In this document: piece after piece, positions 12,198 to 23,018 of the stretch
How positions within the stretch are numbered: the stretch's first letter is position 1
How the letters are laid out: each line of letters starts with the position of its first letter
Origin: Xanthobacter autotrophicus Py2
GTDB lineage: Bacteria; Pseudomonadota; Alphaproteobacteria; Rhizobiales; Xanthobacteraceae
Reading direction: 5' to 3'
Length of the DNA stretch: 64,000 nucleotides
Assembly (NCBI GenBank): GCA_000017645.1
Contig: CP000781.1
Location: 4,513,501 to 4,577,500 of the forward strand
Made by a program: the position numbers and the translations under genes
Notes under the pieces: generated by a model
The model's input: the letters and a program-made list of their open reading frames with translations, nothing else
What the model was told of the DNA's origin: nothing
Databases searched by the model: none

Positions 12198-12232
12198 GAT
12201 AACTTTTTTCTTTTCAAGAAAATTATTATCTC
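12196..12232. terminator. AT-rich inverted repeat overlapping the GGDEF-EAL stop codon
   Basis: GAGATAA at 12196-12202 is mirrored by TTATCTC at 12226-12232, with an inner TTTTCTT/AAGAAAA pairing. It begins on the stop codon and stands out as an AT island. It may be a weak terminator or an operator for the downstream folD leader. Confidence 0.4.
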
Positions 12233-12451
12233 TATAAGGCGATGTGCTCCGGCCTGGGGCATCTGCGGCGTGGCGGGACATTGCCTGCACTGCGGCGATG
12301 AGGCGTGGTTCAGGCCTTGCCTTTGCCCCACGTGGTGGACACAAGGTCGGGGAGCATCAGGCCCGCGCGCGGCACCGCCCTTCCCTGGATGAGGCGCGCC
12401 GTGGCCGGCGGGCAGACGGCCCGTCCACCCTTGCCGACGGGACCGAGGCAT

Positions 12452-13339
12452 ATGGGGGATGTGGTGATCGAGACCAGGCCCATCGACGGAAAGGCGTTCG
12501 CAGCCGGGCTCCGGGCCCGCATTGCCGAGGAGGTGGCCCGCCTCGGCGCCGCCCACGGGCTCAAGCCGGGCCTTGCCGTGGTCCTCGTGGGCGAGGACCC
12601 GGCCAGCCAGGTTTACGTGCGCAACAAGGCGGCCCAGACCCTAGAGGCCGGCATGACCTCCTTCGAGCACAAGCTCGCGGTGGACACGCCCGAGACCGAG
12701 CTGCTGGCGCTGATCGCCCGACTCAACGCCGATCCGGCAGTGAACGGCATTCTGGTTCAGCTGCCGCTGCCGGCGCAGATCGATGCCATGAAGGTGCTCT
12801 CCACCATCGATCCGGCCAAGGACGTGGACGGCTTCCATGTGGTGAATGCCGGCCGCCTCGCTGTGGGCCTCGACGCGCTGGTGCCGTGCACGCCGCTCGG
12901 CTGCGTGATGCTGCTGAAGCACCACCTGGGCAACCTTTCCGGCCTCAAGGCAGTGGTGGTGGGGCGCTCCAACATTGTCGGCAAGCCGGCGGCGCAGCTG
13001 CTGCTGAAAGAGGACTGCACCGTCACCATCGCCCATTCGCGCACCCGCGACCTGCCCGGCGAGTGCCGCACCGCCGACATCCTGGTCGCCGCCGTGGGCC
13101 GGCCGGAGATGGTGCGCGGCGACTGGATCAAGCCCGGCGCCACCGTGATCGACGTGGGCATCAACCGCATTCCCAAGCCCGACGGCAAGACGCGCCTCGT
13201 GGGCGACGTAGCCTATCAGGAGGCGCAGGGCATCGCCGGCCTGATCACCCCGGTTCCGGGCGGCGTCGGCCCCATGACCATCGCCTGCCTGCTCCAGAAC
13301 ACCCTCACCGCCGCCAAGCGGCAGGCGGGTCTGGAATAG
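12452..13339 (+). CDS. folD: Bifunctional methylenetetrahydrofolate dehydrogenase/cyclohydrolase FolD
   Basis: Interconverts methylene-, methenyl- and 10-formyl-tetrahydrofolate with NADP+. The 295-residue protein from the ATG at 12452 ([20 protein letters not shown]) matches family length; a longer in-frame extension upstream is Arg/Pro-rich and rejected. Visible motifs are [17 protein letters not shown] with the catalytic Tyr/Lys, [26 protein letters not shown], the Rossmann segment [18 protein letters not shown] and the terminal [19 protein letters not shown]. In an organism with a second C1 carrier (see the 22-26 kb operon) FolD would feed the folate branch. Ends at a strong terminator. 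Confidence 0.97.
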   Translation: MGDVVIETRPIDGKAFAAGLRARIAEEVARLGAAHGLKPGLAVVLVGEDPASQVYVRNKAAQTLEAGMTSFEHKLAVDTPETELLALIARLNADPAVNGILVQLPLPAQIDAMKVLSTIDPAKDVDGFHVVNAGRLAVGLDALVPCTPLGCVMLLKHHLGNLSGLKAVVVGRSNIVGKPAAQLLLKEDCTVTIAHSRTRDLPGECRTADILVAAVGRPEMVRGDWIKPGATVIDVGINRIPKPDGKTRLVGDVAYQEAQGIAGLITPVPGGVGPMTIACLLQNTLTAAKRQAGLE

Positions 13340-13386
13340 CGCCGGGCCGCTCAGCCCGGCGCAGCCGGCTGGGGGCCTGGAATAAC

Positions 13387-13419
13387 AAAGGGCCGGTGAG
13401 CTTGGCGCACCGGCCCTTT
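13387..13419 (+). terminator. Intrinsic terminator after folD
   Basis: A 12-bp perfect stem (AAAGGGCCGGTG/CACCGGCCCTTT, 9-nt loop) 47 bp past folD. Symmetry with A and T runs suggests it may also serve the convergent minus-strand gene ending at 13468. Confidence 0.8.
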
Positions 13420-13467
13420 GACTTATCTGGAATCCGACTGCGCTGCGCGACGATCGCCGTCTGGCCC

Positions 13468-13773
13468 TCAGAGCACCACCAGCGCACCGACCATTAGAGC
13501 CAGCGGCGGCAGCCAGACCATGGCGAGGGCAAGCTGATGCCGGCCGCGGCGCCACACCATCAGGCCGAGGACAGGGGCCAGCACGCTGATGGCGAGGGTC
13601 GAGCCCCAGCCGGCCACGGCGGAGGCTTCGCCGTTGGCGCCTTCCTGGGCGCCGAAGACGAAGCCGGAAATGGCGATAAGCAGGATCGCAAGGCCAGCGT
13701 TCGCCAGCAGCCCCAGGCTGAGGGCAAGCTTGAGAGCGAGCGGCGCGGCGGGCGCCGGATCAGGCGTGGTCAC
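13468..13773 (-). CDS. Small membrane protein of unknown function, last gene of the grxD side
   Basis: About 101 residues from a GTG at 13773, or up to 120 from an upstream ATG that would overlap grxD. Three hydrophobic segments are visible: LALSLGLLANAGLAILLIAISGF, TLAISVLAPVLGLMVW and LALAMVWLPPLALMVGALVVL. I recognise no family. It starts 13 bp after the grxD stop on the same strand, so it is probably cotranscribed. Codon usage resembles its neighbours. No ligand-binding or catalytic motif can be seen. Confidence 0.6.
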   Translation of the reverse strand: MTTPDPAPAAPLALKLALSLGLLANAGLAILLIAISGFVFGAQEGANGEASAVAGWGSTLAISVLAPVLGLMVWRRGRHQLALAMVWLPPLALMVGALVVL

Positions 13774-13786
13774 GCCGCTCGAACAC

Positions 13787-14125
13787 TCAGCCGATGGCGC
13801 GGTCGCGGATGGCGACGCCCTTTTCCTCAAGGAAGGTGGTCAGCTCGCCGGCCTGGAACATCTCGCGCACGATGTCGCAGCCACCCACGAACTCGCCCTT
13901 GATGTAGAGCTGCGGGATGGTCGGCCAGTTGGCGTAGTCCTTGATGCCCTGCCGGACGGCGTCGTTTTCAAGCACGTTCACGCCCTTGAACGGGACGCCC
14001 ACGTGATCGAGGATCTGCACCACCTGCCCGGAAAAGCCGCACTGCGGAAACTGGGGCGTGCCCTTCATGAACAGGACCACGTCACCAGACTTCACGATGG
14101 CGTCGATGTCTTCACGAATACCCAT
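13787..14125 (-). CDS. grxD: Monothiol glutaredoxin, Grx4/GrxD family
   Basis: Cytoplasmic CGFS-type glutaredoxin that carries a [2Fe-2S] cluster with glutathione and hands it on, often together with BolA. The 112-residue protein starts MGIREDIDAIVKSGDVVLFM at the ATG at 14125. The active-site CGFS is at residues 29-32, with the glutathione-binding WPTIPQLYIKGEFVGGCDI (TIP cis-Pro and GG) intact. Located 158 bp downstream of bolA on the same strand; GrxD and BolA form a conserved heterodimer, so the linkage supports both assignments. Confidence 0.96.
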   Translation of the reverse strand: MGIREDIDAIVKSGDVVLFMKGTPQFPQCGFSGQVVQILDHVGVPFKGVNVLENDAVRQGIKDYANWPTIPQLYIKGEFVGGCDIVREMFQAGELTTFLEEKGVAIRDRAIG

Positions 14126-14283
14126 GGTCTCAAATCCATTCTGATCGGCCGAATGAGGGCCAGCATGCTTCAAGATCGGCCCTCAGGCGGCAAAGCGCAA
14201 GGGGTTCGACGGGGCGCCGCCCGTGGCGTTGTGCACTGCCGCGTGAACACCGACGCTCGGTGAGGGCCCGTCCGGTTCCCGGA

Positions 14284-14517
14284 TCAGTCCGGCGCGGCGG
14301 TCTGGAGGGCGAGGGCGTGGAGCACGCCCCCCATGTTCCCCTTGAGCGCGGCATAGACCATCTGGTGCTGCTGCACCCGGCTCTTGCCGCGGAACGCCGC
14401 GGACACGATGCGGGCGGCATAGTGGTCGCCGTCGCCGGCCAGATCCTCGATCACCACCGTCGCGTCGGGCAGCGCATCCTTGATGAGCTGCTCGATCTCG
14501 CGGGCATTCATGGGCAT
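14284..14517 (-). CDS. BolA family protein
   Basis: Small (77-residue) BolA/IbaG fold protein, partner of monothiol glutaredoxin in iron-sulfur cluster handling. Sequence shows MNAREIEQLIKDALPDATV, GDGDHYAARIVSAAF and QQHQMVYAALKGNMGGVLHA, with the conserved His ligands of the family (GDHY and QQHQMVY). Start at 14517 follows GAGGA; an ATG two codons later (14511) is equally in frame. It lies 31 bp downstream of purL and upstream of grxD, the usual alphaproteobacterial arrangement. Confidence 0.93.
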   Translation of the reverse strand: MPMNAREIEQLIKDALPDATVVIEDLAGDGDHYAARIVSAAFRGKSRVQQHQMVYAALKGNMGGVLHALALQTAAPD

Positions 14518-14548
14518 GGTCGCATGGTCCTCAAAACAGCGGACAGGA

Positions 14549-16794
<2,246 letters not shown>

Positions 16795-16798
<4 letters not shown>

Positions 16799-17493
16799 GC
16801 CGCCTTCAGGGCTCCGGCGAGGCTTTCGAACAGGCCGCGGCCGTCGGTGGGGCCGATTTCCGGTTCGATGTAATTTTCGGGATGCGGCATCATTCCAAGC
16901 ACGTTGAACTTCTCGGAATAGATGCCGGCGATGCCGTTGATGGCACCGTTGGGACCATCGGTCTGGTCGATCTGGCCGTCGCGGCGGGCGTAGCGGAAGG
17001 CGATGCGCCCGTCGTGCTCCAGCCGGGCGATGGTGGTCTCGTCCGCCGTGTAGTTGCCCTCGCCATGGGCGACGGGAATGCGGATGAGGTCGCTCTTGCG
17101 ATAGGCCTTGGTGAAGGCGGTATCAGCCCGCTCCACCCGCAGCAGCACCTCGCGGCAGACGAAGCGCAGGCGGGCGTTGCGCACCAGTACGCCGGGCAAG
17201 AGGCCGGCCTCGCACAGGATCTGGAAGCCGTTGCAGATGCCGAGCACCAGACCGCCGCGGGCCGCATGGGCGCGCACGGCCTCCATGATGTTGGCGCGGG
17301 CCGCGATGGCGCCGCACCTCAGATAATCGCCATAGGAGAAGCCGCCGGGCAGCACGACGAGGTCGGTGCCGGGAGGCAGCTCATGCTCGGCGTGCCAGAC
17401 CACCTGCGGCTTCGCGCCCGCGACGAGGCGCAGCGCGCGCACGGCGTCCTGCTCACGGTTGGAGCCGGGGAAGAGGATGACGGCTGGTTTCAT
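16795..17493 (-). CDS. purQ: Phosphoribosylformylglycinamidine synthase subunit PurQ
   Basis: Class I glutamine amidotransferase subunit that supplies ammonia to PurL. The 232-residue protein begins [21 protein letters not shown]. The nucleophile cysteine is in [10 protein letters not shown], the oxyanion strand is [10 protein letters not shown], and the catalytic His-x-Glu is in [11 protein letters not shown]. Its stop overlaps the purL start; purS lies 113 bp upstream on the same strand. Confidence 0.98.
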
Positions 17494-17606
17494 GATCTCT
17501 CAATGGGCGCAGGCCAGTGGCACCGGCCAAAGGCACAGGCAAGGGCGAGCCGGCGTTCGATCAGGCGATGCGGCATTCGAAATGCTAGCACATCGCCCAT
17601 GGCGCA

Positions 17607-17849
17607 TCACTCCGCGAACTCGACCTTGTAGGTCTCGATCACGGTATTGGCGAGGAGCTTGTCGCAGGCATCCTTCAGGGCGCCCTCGGCGGAGGCCCGG
17701 TCGTTGCCGGCCAGCTCCACGTCGAACACCTTGCCCTGCCGCACGCTCTGCACGCCCGCGACGCCGAGCGACCGCAGCGCGCCCTCGATGGCCTTGCCCT
17801 GCGGATCCAGCACCGCCGACTTCAGGGTGACGATCACGCGGGCCTTCAT
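17607..17849 (-). CDS. purS: Phosphoribosylformylglycinamidine synthase subunit PurS
   Basis: Small structural subunit that bridges PurL and PurQ. The 80-residue protein reads MKARVIVTLKSAVLDPQGKA, then GVQSVRQGKVFDVELAG and LANTVIETYKVEF, all family hallmarks. The start at 17849 lies in the third copy of a 17-bp tandem repeat that also supplies AAGGTG as its Shine-Dalgarno. Two extra start-like sites in the upstream copies open six-codon frames ending at the next ATGA. Confidence 0.96.
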   Translation of the reverse strand: MKARVIVTLKSAVLDPQGKAIEGALRSLGVAGVQSVRQGKVFDVELAGNDRASAEGALKDACDKLLANTVIETYKVEFAE

Positions 17850-17893
17850 GACACCTTTGCCTTCATGACACCTTCGCCTTCATGGCACCTGTT
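17843..17893 (-). repeat. Three tandem 17-bp repeats carrying the purS start region
   Basis: CAT triplets (minus-strand ATG) recur at 17847, 17864 and 17881, exactly 17 bp apart, each inside the unit AAGGTGTCATGAAGGC or a one-base variant. On the minus strand the two upstream copies each encode MKAKVS followed by TGA overlapping the next ATG (ATGA). The third copy is the real purS start. Confidence 0.85.
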
Positions 17894-17946
17894 GTTCTGT
17901 CATCGGCCCGCGACGCAGGGCGGCGGGGCCGTGCTGTAATGCAAAC

Positions 17947-17965
17947 GGGGGCCTATCCGGCCCCC
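17947..17965 (-). terminator. Hairpin downstream of purC
   Basis: GGGGGCC/GGCCCCC stem with a 5-nt loop, followed on the minus strand by GTTT. It lies 48 bp beyond the purC stop and before purS, so it may end purC transcripts or attenuate the run into purS. Confidence 0.5.
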
Positions 17966-18012
17966 GCCTAGCATTTTTCGGTAGCAAGGCTCAACGCCTC
18001 ACTTCACCTGGC

Positions 18013-18807
18013 TCACTTGACCAGAACCGGGCCCTTGCCCTGGGTCGGATCATTCTCCATGAGGATTCCGAGACGGCGCGCCACTTCGCTGTAGGCCTCG
18101 ACGAGGCCGCCCATGTCGCGGCGGAAGCGGTCCTTGTCCATCTTGTCGTTGGACTTGATATCCCACAGCCGGCACGAATCGGGGCTGATCTCGTCGGCCA
18201 CGACGATCCGCATCATGTCGTTTTCCCACAGGCGACCGCATTCCATCTTGAAATCCACAAGACGGATGCCGGCGCCGAGGAAGAGGCCCGACAGGAAGTC
18301 GTTGACGCGGATCGCGAGCGCGATGATGTCGTCGATTTCCTGGGTGGTGGCCCAGCCGAAGGCGGTGATGTGCTCTTCCGACACCATCGGGTCGTTGAGC
18401 GCGTCGTTCTTGTAATAGAACTCGATGATGGAGCGCGGCAGCGGCGTGCCTTCCTCGATCCCGAGACGGGTCGAGATGGAGCCGGCGGCGACGTTGCGCA
18501 CCACGATCTCGAGCGGAATGATCTCCACTTCGCGGATGAGCTGCTCGCGCATGTTCAGCCGGCGGATGAAGTGAGTCGGCACGCCGATGTCGTTCAGCCG
18601 CGAGAAGATGTACTCGGAGATCCGGTTGTTCAGCACACCTTTGCCGTCGATGACATCGTGCTTCTTCGCATTGAAGGCGGTGGCATCGTCTTTGAAGTGC
18701 TGGATGAGTGTGCCGGGCTCGGGTCCTTCATAGAGGACTTTCGCCTTGCCTTCGTAGATTCGGCGGCGGCGGCTCATGGGAATATACCGCTGATTGAGGA
18801 AATCCAT
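18013..18807 (-). CDS. purC: Phosphoribosylaminoimidazole-succinocarboxamide synthase PurC
   Basis: SAICAR synthetase, which joins aspartate to CAIR with ATP in purine synthesis. The 264-residue product has [20 protein letters not shown], the SAICAR signature region [22 protein letters not shown] [13 protein letters not shown] and [18 protein letters not shown]. The ATG at 18807 ([10 protein letters not shown]) is preceded by GGAG; an ATG ten codons in ([10 protein letters not shown]) is an alternative. It heads the minus-strand run purC, purS, purQ, purL, bolA, grxD. Confidence 0.97.
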   Translation of the reverse strand: MDFLNQRYIPMSRRRRIYEGKAKVLYEGPEPGTLIQHFKDDATAFNAKKHDVIDGKGVLNNRISEYIFSRLNDIGVPTHFIRRLNMREQLIREVEIIPLEIVVRNVAAGSISTRLGIEEGTPLPRSIIEFYYKNDALNDPMVSEEHITAFGWATTQEIDDIIALAIRVNDFLSGLFLGAGIRLVDFKMECGRLWENDMMRIVVADEISPDSCRLWDIKSNDKMDKDRFRRDMGGLVEAYSEVARRLGILMENDPTQGKGPVLVK

Positions 18808-19164
18808 GGGTTTGCCAAGGCTCCGTTCTGGTGACGCTCCTCGGCGGGACCGGGGGTGAATGTTGCCAGTTCACACCAAGCCCGTTCGGACACTAGCCGA
18901 TCAGGCGGCGCGACACAACGCGCGTCCACGTTCGCCTGTGCATGCCTGCTCTCTGGTTTGTGCGCGCCACCCGTGTTTCCAACACCTGCACACCCTCGGC
19001 CAAGACCGGTTTTCGCCGCCTGCGGCGGGACGCGACATGGGGCAGCGCTTCACTGCCGTTGATCTAGGGTGACGTGAGAGATATTCAAGGCACGCGCGCG
19101 GTCGTGTGACCGCCAATCCTATCCCGGCCGGCAGTGCCGCCAAATCGTCAGGAAGAGGGGTGCC
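18808..19164. other. Divergent intergenic region between purC and the ATPase zeta gene
   Basis: About 357 bp that must hold the promoters of both flanking genes. I found no reading frame with coding character, no clear inverted repeat and no purine-type riboswitch. A GGAAGAGGGG ribosome-binding stretch ends it just before the zeta start. Confidence 0.4.
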
Positions 19165-19485
19165 ATGACCACGTTCGACAAGCGCGAGGAAGGGTTCGAG
19201 AAGCGCTTCGCACTCGACGAGGAATCCCGCTTCAAGGCGGTCGCCCGCCGCAACAAGAAGCTTGGCCTGTGGGCCGCCCAGCTCCTCGGCCTGAGCGGCG
19301 AGGCTGCTGAAGCCTATGCCAAGGAAGTCGTGGTCGCCGATCTCCAGGAGGCCGGCGACGAGGACGTGTTCCGCAAGCTGCGGGGCGATTTCGACGCCAA
19401 GAGCGTGGACGTGTCTGACCACCAGATCCGCCGCAACATGGACGAGTTCCTCGCCCAGGCCTCGGCCGAGGTGAAGGCGGGCTGA
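19165..19485 (+). CDS. F1-ATPase inhibitor subunit zeta (DUF1476)
   Basis: Alphaproteobacterial protein that inserts into F1-ATPase and blocks ATP hydrolysis. The 106-residue sequence MTTFDKREEGFEKRFALDEE, RRNKKLGLWAAQLLGLSG, YAKEVVVADLQEAGDEDVFRKL and VSDHQIRRNMDEFL is typical of the family, whose N-terminal segment is the inhibitory part. GAAGAGGGG precedes the ATG. Known family members are not linked to the atp operon, as here. Ends at a shared terminator with rpsD. Confidence 0.93.
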   Translation: MTTFDKREEGFEKRFALDEESRFKAVARRNKKLGLWAAQLLGLSGEAAEAYAKEVVVADLQEAGDEDVFRKLRGDFDAKSVDVSDHQIRRNMDEFLAQASAEVKAG

Positions 19486-19548
19486 ACGTCCGTCCCGGCA
19501 GGGGCCGTCCGCATCGTGGCCGGCTCCGCTGCCTTGATCCCGAAAGCA

Positions 19549-19576
19549 AAAAGGCCGCCCGTGAGGGCGGCCTTTT
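19549..19576. terminator. Bidirectional terminator between the zeta gene and rpsD
   Basis: A 12-bp perfect stem AAAAGGCCGCCC/GGGCGGCCTTTT with a GTGA loop. The flanking A and T runs fit termination from both sides of these convergent genes. Confidence 0.85.
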
Positions 19577-19598
19577 CGTTTGGCGGGCGCTGAATGGA

Positions 19599-20216
19599 TC
19601 AGCGCGAATAGAACTCGACCACGAGGTTCGGTTCCATCTGGACCGGGTAGGGCACCTCGTTCAGCTCCGGAATGCGGGCGAAGCGAGCCGCCAGCTTGCC
19701 GGCGTCGAGCTCGATGTAGTCGGGCACGTCGCGCTCGCCGAGCTGCTGGGCTTCCAGCACCAGGGTCATCTGGCGGGAGGCTTCCTTCACCTCAACCACG
19801 TCACCGACCTTCACCAGGTAGGACGGGATGTTCACGCGCTGGCCGTTCACCTTCACGTGACCGTGGGAGACGAACTGGCGGGCGGCGAAGATGGTGGGCA
19901 CGAACTTGGCGCGGTACACCACCGCGTCGAGACGGCGCTCCAGCAGGCCGATCAGGTTGGCGCCGGTGTCGCCCTTGAGGCGCGAGGCCTCGACATACAC
20001 CTTGTGGAACTGCTTTTCGCCGATGGAGCCGTAATAGCCCTTCAGCTTCTGCTTGGCGCGCAGCTGCACGCCGAAGTCGGACAGCTTGCCCTTACGGCGC
20101 TGGCCGTGCTGGCCGGGACCGTACTCACGACGATTCACCGGGCTCTTGGAGCGGCCCCAGATGTTCTCGCCCATACGGCGATCGATCTTGTGCTTGGCCG
20201 CAATGCGCTTGCTCAT
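19599..20216 (-). CDS. rpsD: 30S ribosomal protein S4
   Basis: Primary 16S rRNA binding protein of the small subunit. At 205 residues it is full length: [40 protein letters not shown], then the S4 RNA-binding domain with [24 protein letters not shown] and [18 protein letters not shown]. The C-terminus [10 protein letters not shown] is conserved. Monocistronic, as is usual in alphaproteobacteria where rpsD lies outside the alpha operon. Confidence 0.98.
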   Translation of the reverse strand: MSKRIAAKHKIDRRMGENIWGRSKSPVNRREYGPGQHGQRRKGKLSDFGVQLRAKQKLKGYYGSIGEKQFHKVYVEASRLKGDTGANLIGLLERRLDAVVYRAKFVPTIFAARQFVSHGHVKVNGQRVNIPSYLVKVGDVVEVKEASRQMTLVLEAQQLGERDVPDYIELDAGKLAARFARIPELNEVPYPVQMEPNLVVEFYSR

Positions 20217-20455
20217 GTAACGCGGATCCTTGATGGTCTTGGTTGAATTGGGATCGCGCCCCTCCTCTGCGGACTGGATTCCAGCACAGTGCCGGAACCC
20301 CTTCCACCGACAGGCTCATCCAGCGCGCTGCCGAACGATGCCACGGGTGCGTGAAACGCCAAACGGGCCGCTGAAGGCCCGAAAGGTGGCGGGTTCTTAA
20401 TCGCGAACCGTGCCCGAGTCAATGTTTGCCGGCACGAGGAGGGCCTTGCGCGCCC

Positions 20456-21022
20456 TCACGCGCTCAGGTGCTCGATGAGGATGGCGAGGCCGAGGCCGCA
20501 CAGGGCCACGCCTGCGACCACCTCGGCCAGGCGGCCGAACTTCTGCCCCACCATGCGCCCCACCAGCATGCCGCCGGACGACATGAGGAAGCTCATGGCG
20601 CCGATGGCCAGCGCCACCACCACGATGTTGACGTTCAGGAAGGCGAGCGACACCCCCACCGCCATGGCGTCGATGCTGGTGCCCAGAGCGGTGGCGAGAA
20701 GCACCCAGATGGAGCGCCCGCGCGGCGTGTCGTCCGCCTCTTCATCCCGCCGGGAGAAGGCGGCGACCAGCATGTGCAGCCCCACCCCCGCCAGCAGGCC
20801 GAAGGCGATCCAGTGGTCGATGGCCTCCAGATAGCTGCTGGCGACCATGCCGGCGGCCCAGCCGATGAGCGGGGTGGCCGCTTCCACTGCGCCGAAGACG
20901 GCGCCGGTGCGCAGGGCCTCGGACAGGCGGGGACGGCCCAGGGCGGCGCCTCGGCCGACGCTGACGGCAAAGGCATCGACGGACATGCTCATGGCGAGCA
21001 CGAGAATCGTGGCAGGCGACAT
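20456..21022 (-). CDS. mntP: Manganese efflux pump MntP
   Basis: Inner-membrane Mn2+ exporter of 188 residues with six predicted helices in two homologous halves. The paired acidic motifs are visible: [15 protein letters not shown] in the first half and [15 protein letters not shown] in the second. The linker [15 protein letters not shown] is cytoplasmic. Regulation is by the manganese riboswitch in its leader (21085-21205), which strongly supports the Mn assignment. Starts at the ATG at 21022. Confidence 0.95.
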
Positions 21023-21084
21023 CTGATGTTCCGGGCGGACACAGGGAGACCGGCCTCACCCGTCCGTCCGCGCGGGACGGGTGG

Positions 21085-21205
21085 TGCACGGTCTCGCCGG
21101 GCCGATGATTCGGCTGGCCGTGCCATGCGCGCCTTGCGCAAGCCTGTTGGCACGGCCCCGCCCGCGGGCGGTGGCTACTCCCCGATGAGAGGGGGAGTAG
21201 CGGGC
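21085..21205 (-). ncRNA. yybP-ykoY family manganese riboswitch upstream of mntP
   Basis: The minus-strand leader contains the two conserved blocks of the class: GGGGAGTAGCC (21183-21173) and, some 75 nt on, CCCGGCGAGACCG (21101-21089), separated by GC-rich helices including GCCGTGCC/GGCACGGC. These form the Mn2+/Mg2+ pocket in known members. The ligand-dependent block GAGACC can pair with GGTCTC at 21046-21051 on the same strand, close to the mntP start, which would make a plausible expression platform. The 5' limit is approximate. Confidence 0.85.
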
Positions 21206-21347
21206 CGGGGTGGGCGGGTCAAACCCCGCGTCACACTTTATAATGATACAGGTTCGCGACATCCGCGTCCCGGTGACACCCTTGCCGGCCTGGCGGACGG
21301 TGCGCCAGTATGGGGTGCCCCCGCTCCGCCCGCCCCGGGAGAATCCC

Positions 21348-22058
21348 TTGAAAGTCCTCGTTTTCCAGCACGTAGCCGCCGAGCACCCCGGCAGCTTCCG
21401 CGACTTCATGCGCGCCGACGGCGTGATCTGGGACGCTGTGGAGCTGGACGAGGGCGAGGCCATTCCAGCGCTCGAGGGTTATGACGCCCTCATGGTGTTC
21501 GGCGGCCCCATGGATGTGTGGCAGGAGGAGGAGCACCCCTGGCTCGTGGCCGAGAAGGCGGCGATCCGGGCGTGGGTGGCCACCGGCAAGCCCTATCTCG
21601 GCGTCTGCCTCGGCCACCAGCTGCTGGCCGATGCGCTGGGCGGCAAGGTGGGCCTCATGCCGCGCCCCGAGGTGGGGGTGACCGACGTGTCCCTTACGCC
21701 GGACGGGCAGGCCTCCGTGTTCTTCACCGGCCTGCCGCCGACCTTCCCGACCCTGCAATGGCACGGCGCCGCCGTGCTGAAGCAGCCGGAAGGCGCCAAG
21801 GTGCTGGCCCACAACGACCATTGCGCCATCCAGGCGCTGCAGGTGGGGGCGCGGGCCTTCGGCATCCAGTATCATGTGGAGCTGACCGACGACACGGTGC
21901 CCGAATGGGGCGAGATCACCGAATATCGCTGCGCGCTGGAGGCCATCACCGGCCCCGGCGGCGGCGCATTGCTGGTGAAGGCGGTGGAAGAGAAGATGCC
22001 GGTGTTCCGCAAGGCGGCGGAGCAGCTTTACCGGAACTTCCGGGCGACGTGGGGCTGA
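21348..22058 (+). CDS. Class I glutamine amidotransferase family protein (GMP synthase-like GATase)
   Basis: Stand-alone glutaminase-fold protein of 236 residues. The nucleophile cysteine is in YLGVCLGHQLLA, and IQYHVELTDD supplies the His of the triad; the region VFGGPMDVWQEEEHPWL precedes them. Start is a TTG at 21348 (read as MKVLVFQHVAAEHPGSF) 5-10 bases after GGGAGA; no ATG lies near, and the longer in-frame extension would invade the mntP leader. Families of this kind hydrolyse gamma-glutamyl compounds or other amides, and the substrate here is unknown. No synthetase partner is adjacent. Confidence 0.82.
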   Translation: MKVLVFQHVAAEHPGSFRDFMRADGVIWDAVELDEGEAIPALEGYDALMVFGGPMDVWQEEEHPWLVAEKAAIRAWVATGKPYLGVCLGHQLLADALGGKVGLMPRPEVGVTDVSLTPDGQASVFFTGLPPTFPTLQWHGAAVLKQPEGAKVLAHNDHCAIQALQVGARAFGIQYHVELTDDTVPEWGEITEYRCALEAITGPGGGALLVKAVEEKMPVFRKAAEQLYRNFRATWG

Positions 22059-22100
22059 AGGCGCATTTGAGCCATCAGGACAGCCGTCGCCCATAACGCA

Positions 22101-22213
22101 CCGTCATGGCCGGGCTCGTCCCGGCCATCCACGCCCTGCGGCCGGGATGAGCTTTCGCAAGTCAATCCAGGCGGCTCGTCGTGGATACCCGGCACAAGGC
22201 CGGGCATGACGGA
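22101..22213. repeat. Palindromic intergenic repeat element (REP/BIME-like)
   Basis: A 113-bp unit whose first 33 bases (CCGTCATGGCCGGGCTCGTC onward) are an imperfect inverted copy of its last 33 (ending CAAGGCCGGGCATGACGG). This layout matches a palindromic repeat common between genes in Bradyrhizobium-type genomes. It fills the space between two convergent genes. Only this one copy was noticed in the window. Confidence 0.7.
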
Positions 22214-22277
22214 GTGATCGCGGGTCGGCTCGCCTTGATTGCCCGAAAGCGGACAGCGCCGGTGCCATCCCCGCCCG

Positions 22278-23018
22278 TCAGGCCGCCACCCGTCCCTTCA
22301 GTTCCTCCCGCACCCGAGCGAGCTGTGCCGGGTCGAGGGCGCTGGTGCGCCCGGTCGCGCACAGGGCGCCGCGGAAGCCGAGATAGTGGGGTTTGAGCGT
22401 TGCCAGAGGCGCGATGTCCTGAAGCTTCAGGGAGCCCGCAAGGCCGGTGAGCAGGCCGGCCGCCCTGGCCTCTGCCACAAAGCCGGCGAGGCGCGGCACC
22501 GGGAGGTGGGCGAGGAGGCCGCCGGCCGCCTTGTCCGCCGTATCCAGCATCACCCCGTGGAAGCCGGCTTCGGCGAATTGGGCGATGGTGGAGAGGTCCG
22601 GATCCTGGTCGGCGAACAGAACCGCGATGAGCCGCGTCTCCAGCGCCAGCGGCCGCAGGGCATCGAGGACTGGGGCCAGCGCCGCCCCGGCGCCGTCCAA
22701 GGGCAGGGGAAAGCCGATCTTCACCAGCGGCACGCCGGTCGAGGCGGTGCGCCGGGCGGCGGCAAGGATGGTCGCGGCGTCCAGGGGCTGGTCGCCCACG
22801 GTGGCGCTGAGGCCGGTGACGCAGCCCGCCGCGCGCCAGCGGGCGACGGCGGCCTTGAGCGGCGCCTCCGCCCAGGCGCCGAGCGCCCCCTCGGCCGGGT
22901 TCTTCAGGTCCACGATGTCGGCGCCGGCGCCGAGCGCCACCTCCATCTCGGCAAGATCGGCCACGGAGGCGAGCAGGCCCGGCCGCGATGCCGGGGGCAG
23001 GGTCACATGCAGGGTCAT
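22278..23018 (-). CDS. (5-formylfuran-3-yl)methyl phosphate synthase family protein (MfnB, DUF556)
   Basis: In archaea MfnB makes the furan precursor of methanofuran from two glyceraldehyde 3-phosphates; bacterial homologues serve methylofuran synthesis in C1-oxidising species. The 246-residue product reads LHVTLPPASRPGLLASVADL, GADIVDLKNPAEGALGAW (Schiff-base lysine region), KIGFPLPLDG, HGVMLDTADKAAGGLL and LAGSLKLQDIAPL, a TIM-barrel pattern with the family lysines. ATG at 23018 overlaps the stop of the gene before by four bases. Last gene of a five-gene operon. Confidence 0.88.
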   Translation of the reverse strand: MTLHVTLPPASRPGLLASVADLAEMEVALGAGADIVDLKNPAEGALGAWAEAPLKAAVARWRAAGCVTGLSATVGDQPLDAATILAAARRTASTGVPLVKIGFPLPLDGAGAALAPVLDALRPLALETRLIAVLFADQDPDLSTIAQFAEAGFHGVMLDTADKAAGGLLAHLPVPRLAGFVAEARAAGLLTGLAGSLKLQDIAPLATLKPHYLGFRGALCATGRTSALDPAQLARVREELKGRVAA

